Source: Deltaproteobacteria bacterium (GTDB taxonomy: Bacteria; Desulfobacterota; Binatia; UBA9968; CAXXLF01). From it: a DNA stretch of 5,216 bases. The DNA is taken from contig JACZXR010000201.1 of assembly GCA_022571535.1 (NCBI GenBank), forward strand, positions 1 to 5,216, written 5' to 3'. The position numbers and the translations under genes are program-made. Each line of letters starts with the position of its first letter. Positions within the stretch are counted from its first letter, which is position 1. Positions 1 through 5,195 of this stretch are shown here, piece by piece. The notes beneath the pieces were generated by a model, which was not told where the DNA came from, did not search any database, and was given only the letters and a program-made list of their open reading frames with translations.

Positions 1-23
1 AAGATTAAACCCTTGTCAAACAT
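1..23 (-). CDS. Start of an unidentified minus-strand gene, cut by the window edge
   Basis: An ATG at 23-21 on the minus strand opens a frame reading MFDKGLI before the window ends. The case for a real start is the strong Shine-Dalgarno (GGAGGAG, complement of 31-37) seven bases upstream. Seven residues are too few to name a family. The gene follows the small coiled-coil ORF at 71-295 in the same direction, with a gap of about 47 bp, so the two could share a transcript. The existence of the start is well supported by the ribosome binding site; the product is unknown. Confidence 0.6.
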
Positions 24-30
24 CTTTTCG

Positions 31-37
31 CTCCTCC
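31..37 (-). promoter_or_regulatory. Strong Shine-Dalgarno for the gene leaving the left edge
   Basis: The minus strand reads GGAGGAG here, followed by a seven-base spacer (GCGAAAA/G) and ATG. This is close to the ideal anti-16S match and spacing, and it is the main reason for calling a coding start at position 23. Confidence 0.65.
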
Positions 38-70
38 TGAACACCACTACGCGTGTTAAGGGTACCAGCC

Positions 71-295
71 TTAAAAGAAGATCCTCTCCAGCGCTCGGTA
101 AAAGTCTTTTCCCCAGTGTTTCTGCTCTCTTCTCATTTCGATCTCTTTCTTAAGCTTCATTAACCACCCTTTGTAGCGTTCTTCTAAGTCCTTGGCATGA
201 TCCTGGTATTTCTCCTCCACCTTTGATGACTGTTCAAGCTTCTTTGTAAGCTCTTTGGTCTTGGCCTCCTCGGTCGTAAGGGCCTTGCGCAACAC
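71..295 (-). CDS. Small highly charged coiled-coil protein, function unknown
   Basis: This 74-residue ORF starts at GTG (295-293) and ends in TAA at 71-73. About 35 residues are K, R, E or D, there is no proline or cysteine, and there are only two glycines. Leu, Ile and Val recur at heptad-like spacing from about residue 5 to 58, predicting a long amphipathic helix or coiled coil. The tail is aromatic (GWLMKLKK, then HWGKDFYRALERIFF). No signal peptide or membrane segment is seen. The GTG lacks a good Shine-Dalgarno. The frame stays open upstream without a better start until a TGA at 335-337, so the true start is uncertain and an N-terminal frameshift is possible. It diverges from the trehalose-phosphate synthase gene and lies before the gene leaving the left edge. 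The composition looks like a selected protein rather than a shadow frame, but I do not recognise the family. Confidence 0.5.
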   Translation of the reverse strand: MLRKALTTEEAKTKELTKKLEQSSKVEEKYQDHAKDLEERYKGWLMKLKKEIEMRREQKHWGKDFYRALERIFF

Positions 296-352
296 TTGAT
301 GCGCCTGCTGGACCCTCTTGCTTCTGATTTCACCTCAGCCATGGAAAACCTC

Positions 353-1801
353 ATGCATAAGGACACCCGCCTCACAATTATTTCAAATCGTGCTCCCTTT
401 CAGCTGAAGAGAAAGGCCGGAAAGATCTATTACGATAAAAACGTTGGCGGCCTGGTCTCTGTTCTGGATGAAATAATGTGTCAAGGTGGAGGCACCTGGA
501 TCGCATGGGGGGAGTCGGAAGACACCCCCTCACGGGTTGGCATCCCGTTGGATGATCCCAAATATTTTATGCGCCTCGTCGACCTTACAGATCTAGAGGT
601 GAGAAATTATTATCAGGGATTTTCCAATCGGGTCATGTGGCCCCTTTGCCATTACTTCCTGGATCGATGCCATTTCAGGAGCGAGTATTGGAAGGCATAT
701 CGGGGAGTGAATGAGAAGTTTGCCAGGGCTTTTGACATGGTGTCTCAAGGTCAAGACAATATTTGGATCCACGACTTTCACCTGACTCTTCTGCCCAGTC
801 TTCTTAGAGAAAGGCACCGTGATCTATCGATCGGATTTTTCTGGCATATTCCTTTTCCATCCTCACCGGTATTTCGTGTTCTTCCATGGCGTAAAGAAGT
901 ATTGCGCGGGCTGCTGGGATGCGACTTGATTGGGTTTCAGCTTCGCCAACATGCCGATAATTTCCTTCAGTCTGTGGCGGATGTATTCAAGATCCCTGTG
1001 GACCTGGAAAGGAGTTCTGTCGAGTTTGAGGATCGGGTCATCAAGGTTGGCGTCTTTCCTGTAGGGATCGATTATAAGAAATGGAACGATCTAGCCACGA
1101 GCCCTGGCAATATTGAGAAGGCCCGGCAGATACGTAGAGAGGTAGGTGCTGAGCACATTCTCATAGGTGTAGATCGTCTCGATTACACCAAGGGAATTCG
1201 CGAGAGGCTCCGTGCCTATGAGCATTTTTTAGAGAAGTATCCCGAGTATCATGGACGGATTTGCATGGTGCAGATAGCAGTTCCTTCTCGCACCCGTGTA
1301 GAGGAGTATAGAATTTTAAGACGCGAAATCGACGAGACGGTAGGTCGAATCAGCGGACGCTTCAGCACTAGAAAGTGGGTTCCTCTACGTTATCTTTATA
1401 AGACCTTTCCGATGGAGGAGCTGGTGAACTATTACGCCGCTGCCGATACGGCCATGGTCACACCTCTCAGAGACGGAATGAATCTGGTCGCTGAAGAATA
1501 CGCCGCCTCTCGTATCCGGGAAGACGGTTGTCTAATTCTCAGCGAGTTTGCCGGGGCTTCAGGGATTCTTGGCGATGCGGTTATAGTGAATCCTTACGAC
1601 ATTGATGGTGTGACAGAATCCATCCATCTTTCTCTGACCATGAAGGAGGGCGAAAAGCGAAGTCGGATGCAGAGACTCCGCCAAGCCGTCAAAAAGAGGG
1701 ATGTGTACTGGTGGTGCCAGACTTTTTTATCAACCCTAATGGATGTGAATAGCAAAGATCCCTACCAAGAAAGTCTATTTCCGACTAGCAAAGTGCTTTG
1801 A
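353..1801 (+). CDS. otsA: Trehalose-6-phosphate synthase (GT20 family, OtsA type)
   Basis: Transfers glucose from a nucleotide sugar (UDP-glucose in the classical enzyme) to glucose-6-phosphate, giving trehalose-6-phosphate, a cytoplasmic step in compatible solute synthesis. From the called start the protein has 482 residues, close to E. coli OtsA (474). Visible GT20 landmarks are SNRAP (11-15), the GG of the N-terminal donor loop (32-33), YYQGFSNRVMWPLCHY (86-101, acceptor-site region), HDFHL (140-144), HIPFP (165-169), GFQL (194-197), GVDRLDYTKG (272-281, with the Arg and Lys that contact donor phosphates) and TPLRDGMNLVAEEY (370-383, with the ribose- and phosphate-binding Asp and Glu). No catalytic landmark is missing. 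I chose ATG 353 because GGAAA lies about 7 bases upstream and the N-terminus then fits the family. TTG 296, ATG 299 and ATG 341 are in-frame alternatives without a Shine-Dalgarno. No phosphatase domain or otsB is present. A related GT20 specificity such as glucosylglycerol-phosphate synthase is possible but less likely, given the OtsA-like acceptor segment. Confidence 0.93.
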   Translation: MHKDTRLTIISNRAPFQLKRKAGKIYYDKNVGGLVSVLDEIMCQGGGTWIAWGESEDTPSRVGIPLDDPKYFMRLVDLTDLEVRNYYQGFSNRVMWPLCHYFLDRCHFRSEYWKAYRGVNEKFARAFDMVSQGQDNIWIHDFHLTLLPSLLRERHRDLSIGFFWHIPFPSSPVFRVLPWRKEVLRGLLGCDLIGFQLRQHADNFLQSVADVFKIPVDLERSSVEFEDRVIKVGVFPVGIDYKKWNDLATSPGNIEKARQIRREVGAEHILIGVDRLDYTKGIRERLRAYEHFLEKYPEYHGRICMVQIAVPSRTRVEEYRILRREIDETVGRISGRFSTRKWVPLRYLYKTFPMEELVNYYAAADTAMVTPLRDGMNLVAEEYAASRIREDGCLILSEFAGASGILGDAVIVNPYDIDGVTESIHLSLTMKEGEKRSRMQRLRQAVKKRDVYWWCQTFLSTLMDVNSKDPYQESLFPTSKVL

Positions 1802-1904
1802 AGGCAAGCAACGGTCAGTTTAGTCTCCCATTACTATTGTTTCAGAAAGCCCATGTCGATGAGAATTTGGAGCACGTAGATACGCCTCTGGATTTTCCTA
1901 TCCC

Positions 1905-3236
1905 GTGAAAAGCCTGGCCCGGTTACGAAGTGACGCCCTATCTATCTTTCATGATGGTTTAAAAGCCGCCGATCCTGTCAATGCCGTCAAACGACACCTC
2001 AACCTTCAAGGTGACAGGCTGGAGATCCAGGAACAGATGTATGATCTTTCCACCTACGAGGGAATTTATCTCGTGGGGGCAGGGAAGGCCGGGGCGAAGA
2101 TGGCCCGAGCAATTGAGGATCTCCTCGGTAAACGGCTGAAAGCCGGGATCGTCAATGTCAAATACAGTCATTCGGTTCCCCTGGATTTTGTCAGAGTCAA
2201 CGAGGCAGGTCATCCTCTGCCAGATGAGGCTGGTTTGGAAGGAACCGAACAGATCATCCAACTGCTGCTTCGTACCCACAAAAATGATCTGGTCCTATGC
2301 CTCATCTCTGGGGGTGGATCGGCCCTTATGCCCTGCCCGGCTAAAGGGCTGACTCTTAAAAGTAAGCAGCGGGTGACTGAACTCCTTTTAGAATCTGGGG
2401 CACCAATCCAGGAGGTCAACGCGGTGAGGAAACACCTTTCCCAAATTAAAGGAGGCCGGCTGGCAGGACTGGCCTATCCGTCAACCTTAATTTCGTTGGT
2501 TCTCTCTGACGTTATTGGCGATCACCTGGAGACCATTGCCTCAGGGCCGACGGTCCCCGACGGGAGCACTTTTTTGGATTGCCTGCACATCTTCGAGAAC
2601 TATAGCCTCAAGGACAGGGTCCCGTCAGATGCAATGGAGATCCTGGAGAAGGGTATCAGGGGCGAGATCGAGGAGACACCAAAGACCCATAACCGGGTCT
2701 TCCGGCGGACCCAGAATGTAATCGTCGGGAACATTTTCCTGGCCCTCGATGCGGCAAAGAAGAAGGCCGATGAATTAGGATATTACAGTCTCATCCATTC
2801 CGGCAATATTGAGGGGGAAACCAGGGATGTGGCCAGAGTGCACGCGGCCATCGCCAAAGAGATTCTCAGCACGGGCAGTCCTGTTCAGAGACCGGCCTGT
2901 ATCATCTCAGGGGGTGAAACTACAGTGACCGTTCGAGGCAGAGGGTTGGGTGGGCGAAATCAAGAGTTTGCACTGGCGTCGGCCATCGTCATTGACGGAT
3001 TGGAAACAGTGGTCGTTTTGAGTGGGGGAACCGATGGGGTGGATGGTCCGACCGATGCGGCCGGTGCGATCGCCGATGGAACGACTCTACGGCGGGCCCA
3101 TGGAATGGGCTTGGATGCACAACACTATCTTCAGGAGAATGATTCCTATCATTTCTTTCGGCCGCTCGGTGATTTGCTCATTACCGGACCAACCTATACC
3201 AATGTAATGGATCTGCATTTGCTGTTGGTGGCATGA
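1905..3236 (+). CDS. Glycerate 2-kinase, class II (DUF4147 + MOFRL domains)
   Basis: Phosphorylates D-glycerate with ATP to 2-phosphoglycerate, feeding glycerate from glyoxylate, serine or tartrate breakdown into lower glycolysis. The 443-residue length is usual for the GckA/TtuD-type family. An N-terminal DUF4147 domain (about 6-240) carries VGAGKAG (57-63, whose Lys matches the proposed catalytic Lys of the Thermotoga enzyme), AGHPLPDE (101-108), SGGGSAL (135-141), VRKHLSQIKGGRLA (174-187) and LSDVIGD followed by IASGPTVPDG (200-220). The C-terminal MOFRL domain (about 330-440) carries RGLGGRNQE (346-354, with the second catalytic candidate, Arg351), GGTDGVDGPTDAAGA (374-388) and GDLLITGPTYTNVMDL (422-437). 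Both active-site halves are intact. The start is GTG at 1905, without a visible Shine-Dalgarno, chosen because the next Met is at residue 45 inside the domain. It follows the trehalose-phosphate synthase gene by 103 bp with no clear terminator. Substrate identity within the family (glycerate versus hydroxypyruvate-linked roles) is inferred. Confidence 0.93.
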   Translation: MKSLARLRSDALSIFHDGLKAADPVNAVKRHLNLQGDRLEIQEQMYDLSTYEGIYLVGAGKAGAKMARAIEDLLGKRLKAGIVNVKYSHSVPLDFVRVNEAGHPLPDEAGLEGTEQIIQLLLRTHKNDLVLCLISGGGSALMPCPAKGLTLKSKQRVTELLLESGAPIQEVNAVRKHLSQIKGGRLAGLAYPSTLISLVLSDVIGDHLETIASGPTVPDGSTFLDCLHIFENYSLKDRVPSDAMEILEKGIRGEIEETPKTHNRVFRRTQNVIVGNIFLALDAAKKKADELGYYSLIHSGNIEGETRDVARVHAAIAKEILSTGSPVQRPACIISGGETTVTVRGRGLGGRNQEFALASAIVIDGLETVVVLSGGTDGVDGPTDAAGAIADGTTLRRAHGMGLDAQHYLQENDSYHFFRPLGDLLITGPTYTNVMDLHLLLVA

Positions 3237-3283
3237 TAGGGCATGGTTGGACAATGATTCGGTTTTTGTACCCTTTTGAGAAA

Positions 3284-3287
3284 GGAG
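3284..3287 (+). promoter_or_regulatory. Shine-Dalgarno for the crotonase-family gene
   Basis: AAAGGAG ends at 3287, 13 bases before ATG 3301. The spacing is longer than ideal, with a purine-rich spacer (CAAAGAAAAG just before the start). No nearer start exists in frame, so this supports ATG 3301 as the initiation codon. Confidence 0.5.
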
Positions 3288-3300
3288 AAACAAAGAAAAG

Positions 3301-4026
3301 ATGGCCTCTCAAAAGATTCTTTTGGAGGAAAGGGAGGGTGTTGCCACTCTAACTCTGAACCGTCCGGAACGGGACAATGCAGTAGATTCGGAGATGATGG
3401 AGGCCCTGTCGGAAACGCTTGCAGGAGTGAGGAATAGGGCGCTCTCCAGGGTTCTCGTGGTTCGGGGAAATGGAGACCATTTCTGTGGCGGGCGCGAGCC
3501 AGGTACGACACCGCCGAAAAGCCCCAAAGAATGGAAAGAGGTACTCAACAGGATTACTCAGGTAAACCAGCTGCTCACGTCCTTTCCCGGAATCACGGTT
3601 TCTCTGGTGCACGGGAAGGCATTTGGGTTTGGTCTCGGGCTGGCGGTCGGGTGCGACATTACGCTTGTGGCAGAGGGTGCCCGTTTGGCTTTTCCCGAGG
3701 TCAAGGCCGGACTGCCTCCAACCATTGTGATGTCATACCTCGGACGACTAATCCCCAGGAAAAAGGCCTTTGAGCTTGTGATTACCGGGAGAGAAATGAA
3801 CCCCCAGGAAGCGGAGCGCCTGGGGCTGGTGAATCGAGTCGTGCCCGCGGATCAGCTTGTGGCGGAAGGTGAGCGCTGGGTCTCTCTACTTCTCAAGCAG
3901 AACGCAGAGACCCTTAAGACCTGTAAGGACTTTTTCCGTGACACGGCCGACCTCAGCTCAGAGGATGCCGTTCAATACGGCGTCACGCTGCTGGCGAATT
4001 TCATGTCCAATAAACCCAAGAAATGA
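3301..4026 (+). CDS. Enoyl-CoA hydratase/isomerase family protein (crotonase fold)
   Basis: A 241-residue cytoplasmic protein of the crotonase superfamily, which acts on acyl-CoA thioesters through an oxyanion hole. Visible landmarks are the opening ERVEG-like segment LLEEREGVATLTLNRPERDNAV (residues 7-28), FCGGREPG (61-68, first oxyanion-hole region), GKAFGFGLGLAVGCD (105-119, second oxyanion-hole glycine region), LAFPEVKAGLPP (129-140) and ELVITGREMNPQEAERLGLVNRVV (158-181). Aligned by eye to rat enoyl-CoA hydratase, the Glu of the FPE motif (E133, rat Glu164) is kept. The first catalytic Glu (rat Glu144) is Gly113, and the usual GGG is GFG. That makes a classical hydratase less certain; an isomerase or another crotonase reaction is possible. 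It is slightly shorter than the usual 255-260 residues, with a short C-terminal tail. It follows the glycerate kinase gene by 64 bp and converges on the creatininase-family gene. The superfamily is firm, the substrate unknown. Confidence 0.92.
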   Translation: MASQKILLEEREGVATLTLNRPERDNAVDSEMMEALSETLAGVRNRALSRVLVVRGNGDHFCGGREPGTTPPKSPKEWKEVLNRITQVNQLLTSFPGITVSLVHGKAFGFGLGLAVGCDITLVAEGARLAFPEVKAGLPPTIVMSYLGRLIPRKKAFELVITGREMNPQEAERLGLVNRVVPADQLVAEGERWVSLLLKQNAETLKTCKDFFRDTADLSSEDAVQYGVTLLANFMSNKPKK

Positions 4027-4035
4027 GGCATCAGG

Positions 4036-4854
4036 CTAGGAGCCCTTGGCGATCGGACCGCGATAACTCCGGAGCCACTCTATGAAGGCCACGATCTGAT
4101 CTACCATATAGTTGTGATACTTCTTACCCTTCTCTGGAGAGGCCTTGATGGATGGGGAAAAGGAGCCTGTGGCTGCGAAGGAGCGTTCCTCGGCGCTGGT
4201 CCACGGAGTATCGATAACTTCATGCGTTGTAGAGAAGAGGTCTTCATGAAACCAGGGAGAGAAGGTCTCCGCAAAAGAGACCTGCTCTGTTGTCAGGCGG
4301 TCGGCCTTGATCAGGTGAGGGAATTTGTACCAGCACTCCGAGATCTCCAGCTCGCCACTGTGGTGCTCTAATGCCTCTTTGGTTTCGTTGGCGACTTTCT
4401 TGGCTATCTTCATCGGGTCTATGACTGCAAAGAAGACCTCCGGCATCTCGTACTCACGGAGGTTCTTTGTGGCGGAGATAAGGGCGGGTAGGTTAGCTCC
4501 CTTGTGCCCGTTGATAAAGAGAATTTTCCGGAAGCCATGTTTGGCGAGGCTACGACTCATATCCTTTATTACGGCAATCAGGGTCTCAGTACGGAGCGAG
4601 ATCGTACCTGGAAATCCAAGGTGATGAGAGGAGTCGCCAAACCAGAGCGGAGGGGCACAGAGTACCTTTGTTGCTTTTGCGACATCCTCAGCAAGGGCAA
4701 TAGCGACCAGTGAATCCAACCCCAGAGGACCTGCCGGTCCGTGCTGTTCTGTACTCCCTACGGGGCAGATGATGATGTTGGATTCTTTGAGATAAGCATC
4801 CACGTCTTCCCAGGTGAGTTCCTGGAGCCATACTGAACGGAAATCATAAGGCAT
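4036..4854 (-). CDS. Creatininase-family metal-dependent amidohydrolase
   Basis: A 272-residue protein of the creatininase / creatinine amidohydrolase family, whose members hydrolyse C-N bonds in small cyclic amides, peptides or modified precursors using a two-metal centre. Visible family motifs are PVGSTEQHG (31-39, metal-binding Glu36 and His38), GLDSL (45-49, bridging Asp47), FGDSSHHLGFPGTISL (72-87), INGHKGAN (114-121, His117) and HHSGELEISE (164-173, Glu168). The C-terminal segment ATGSFSPSIKASPEKG (228-243) matches the usual family ending. Creatininase itself has GHYEN at the fourth motif, with a metal-binding Glu. Here it is GHKGAN, as in the many non-creatininase members, so true creatininase is unlikely and Glu168 may supply the ligand. 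The usual HLPLGTD is AGPLGLD. The start is fixed by a near-perfect Shine-Dalgarno six bases upstream. The gene converges with the crotonase gene across 9 bp. Its substrate cannot be read from the sequence. Confidence 0.92.
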   Translation of the reverse strand: MPYDFRSVWLQELTWEDVDAYLKESNIIICPVGSTEQHGPAGPLGLDSLVAIALAEDVAKATKVLCAPPLWFGDSSHHLGFPGTISLRTETLIAVIKDMSRSLAKHGFRKILFINGHKGANLPALISATKNLREYEMPEVFFAVIDPMKIAKKVANETKEALEHHSGELEISECWYKFPHLIKADRLTTEQVSFAETFSPWFHEDLFSTTHEVIDTPWTSAEERSFAATGSFSPSIKASPEKGKKYHNYMVDQIVAFIEWLRSYRGPIAKGS

Positions 4855-4860
4855 AACTTT

Positions 4861-4868
4861 ACCTCCCT
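4861..4868 (-). promoter_or_regulatory. Near-perfect Shine-Dalgarno of the creatininase-family gene
   Basis: The minus strand reads AGGGAGGT, six bases before ATG 4854. It fixes the start and suggests efficient translation. The palindrome at 4879-4904 begins only 10 bases further upstream, so that hairpin would sit in the 5' leader or promoter region of the transcript. Confidence 0.75.
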
Positions 4869-4878
4869 CTATATTGGC

Positions 4879-4904
4879 TAACCCCGCGGCTTGCCGCGGG
4901 GTTA
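4879..4904. repeat. Perfect 12-bp palindrome, hairpin 1 (CTTG loop)
   Basis: Arms TAACCCCGCGGC (4879-4890) and GCCGCGGGGTTA (4893-4904) are perfectly complementary around TT, giving a very stable GC-rich hairpin best drawn with a CTTG tetraloop. No T-run follows on either strand, so it is not a textbook intrinsic terminator. It lies about 25 bp upstream of the creatininase-family start codon and could affect that transcript or be a dispersed palindromic repeat. Its core resembles hairpin 2. Confidence 0.8.
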
Positions 4905-4909
4905 CCTAG

Positions 4910-4919
4910 TAACTTGATT
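4910..4919 (+). repeat. 10-bp direct repeat, left copy
   Basis: TAACTTGATT occurs here and again at 5033-5042. The two copies bracket 113 bp containing hairpins 2, 3 and 4. They could be a target-site duplication around a small inserted element, or part of a larger repeat unit; a chance match is also possible in AT-rich spacer. Confidence 0.4.
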
Positions 4920-4929
4920 CAATGTAAAC

Positions 4930-4947
4930 CCCGCCTCTTGAGGCGGG
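4930..4947. repeat. Perfect 8-bp palindrome, hairpin 2 (CTTG loop)
   Basis: CCCGCCTC (4930-4937) pairs with GAGGCGGG (4940-4947) around TT. It shares the CCCGC...CTTG...GCGGG frame with hairpin 1, but the two base pairs next to the loop differ on both arms. On the minus strand the stem is followed by a short TTT, a poor terminator at best. It is the first of three hairpins between the copies of a 10-bp direct repeat. Confidence 0.75.
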
Positions 4948-4966
4948 CACAAAGCCGATGGGGTTT

Positions 4967-4999
4967 CCAAAGGGGAGAAGCGGTAGCTCTTCCCTTTGG
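4967..4999. repeat. 12-bp hairpin 3
   Basis: CCAAAGGGGAGA (4967-4978) pairs with TCTTCCCTTTGG (4988-4999): eleven Watson-Crick pairs and one G-T pair. Inside the 9-nt loop, GC and GC can pair further around GGTA, leaving one bulged A. Hairpin 4 begins at the very next base, so the two stems could stack coaxially if transcribed. No T-run follows. Confidence 0.7.
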
Positions 5000-5030
5000 T
5001 TGAGCACGGGGATTCAAACCCCGTGTTCGA
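5000..5030. repeat. 12-bp hairpin 4 with 7-nt loop
   Basis: TTGAGCACGGGG (5000-5011) pairs with CCCCGTGTTCGA (5019-5030) around the loop ATTCAAA, with ten Watson-Crick and two G-T pairs. The inner part resembles a tRNA T-arm (on the minus strand the loop is TTTGAAT), but no acceptor, D or anticodon arm fits around it. The wobble pairs keep the stem intact on this strand, which would favour a plus-strand RNA if the stem is functional. Confidence 0.7.
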
Positions 5031-5032
5031 TA

Positions 5033-5042
5033 TAACTTGATT
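5033..5042 (+). repeat. 10-bp direct repeat, right copy
   Basis: TAACTTGATT, identical to the copy at 4910-4919. It begins three bases after the foot of hairpin 4 and ends four bases before the left arm of the 9-bp-unit inverted repeat. Confidence 0.4.
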
Positions 5043-5046
5043 TTCA

Positions 5047-5073
5047 CTTTGTGTCCTTCGTGCTCTTCGTGGT
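5047..5073 (+). repeat. CTTCGTGNN 9-bp-unit repeat, left arm of an inverted pair
   Basis: Three tandem 9-bp units of consensus CTTCGTGNN (first unit CTTTGTGTC, last CTTCGTGGT). The reverse complement of 5169-5195 matches it at 22 of 27 positions. The mismatches fall in the variable last two positions of the first two units, plus one T/C in the first unit. Together the arms could fold into a long stem around a 95-nt interior. From memory, runs of this motif are scattered through intergenic DNA of several environmental bacterial lineages. Confidence 0.75.
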
Positions 5074-5168
5074 GATATTTCTCTCTTGCTGAAACAGATA
5101 AGAGACTGTGGCCGGCTTCACTGGCCTGCTAAACCGTCAGCTCCTGTGACATGTGATAGTATTTGTCT

Positions 5169-5195
5169 ACCACGAAGCACACGAAGATCACGAAG
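5169..5195 (-). repeat. CTTCGTGNN 9-bp-unit repeat, right arm of the inverted pair
   Basis: Three 9-bp units, reading NNCACGAAG on the plus strand, face the arm at 5047-5073. The innermost units (CTTCGTGGT and ACCACGAAG) pair perfectly. The 95-bp interior holds a 6-bp stem, TCTCTT (5082-5087) with AAGAGA (5100-5105), and no open reading frame of note. Confidence 0.75.

Noticed and set aside
56..74. Hairpin TTAAGG / CCTTAA around a 7-nt loop at the end of the small minus-strand ORF, as a terminator.
   Set aside because: Only 6 bp, AT-rich, and no T-run follows on the minus strand.
1959..2279. 106-residue minus-strand ORF and other frames inside the glycerate kinase, crotonase and creatininase genes.
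   Set aside because: They lie wholly within well-supported genes, lack ribosome binding sites and have no recognisable motifs.
3247..3274. Promoter before the crotonase gene: TTGGAC with a TACCCT about 16 bp downstream.
   Set aside because: Both boxes match poorly and the gap is small enough for read-through from the glycerate kinase gene.
4879..4904. Intrinsic terminator.
   Set aside because: The stem is excellent but neither strand has a following T-run, and it lies upstream of a minus-strand gene, where no gene visible in the window needs terminating.
4876..4908. Integron attC site: a palindrome edged by GGCTAAC and GTTACCT.
   Set aside because: Neither end fits the RYYYAAC / GTTRRRY core consensus, and no cassette gene or integrase is seen.
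4951..5030. A tRNA or tRNA-like gene: AGCGGTAG, CTTTGG, GAGCACGGGG and a T-arm-like stem occur in a tRNA-like order.
   Set aside because: The 12-bp stems at 4967-4999 and 5000-5030 are incompatible with a cloverleaf. The loop ATTCAAA is out of register for a T-loop on the plus strand and lacks C56 on the minus strand, and no acceptor stem can be formed.
5047..5195. CRISPR array.
   Set aside because: The repeats are 9-bp units in two facing blocks, without spacers of regular length between direct repeats.
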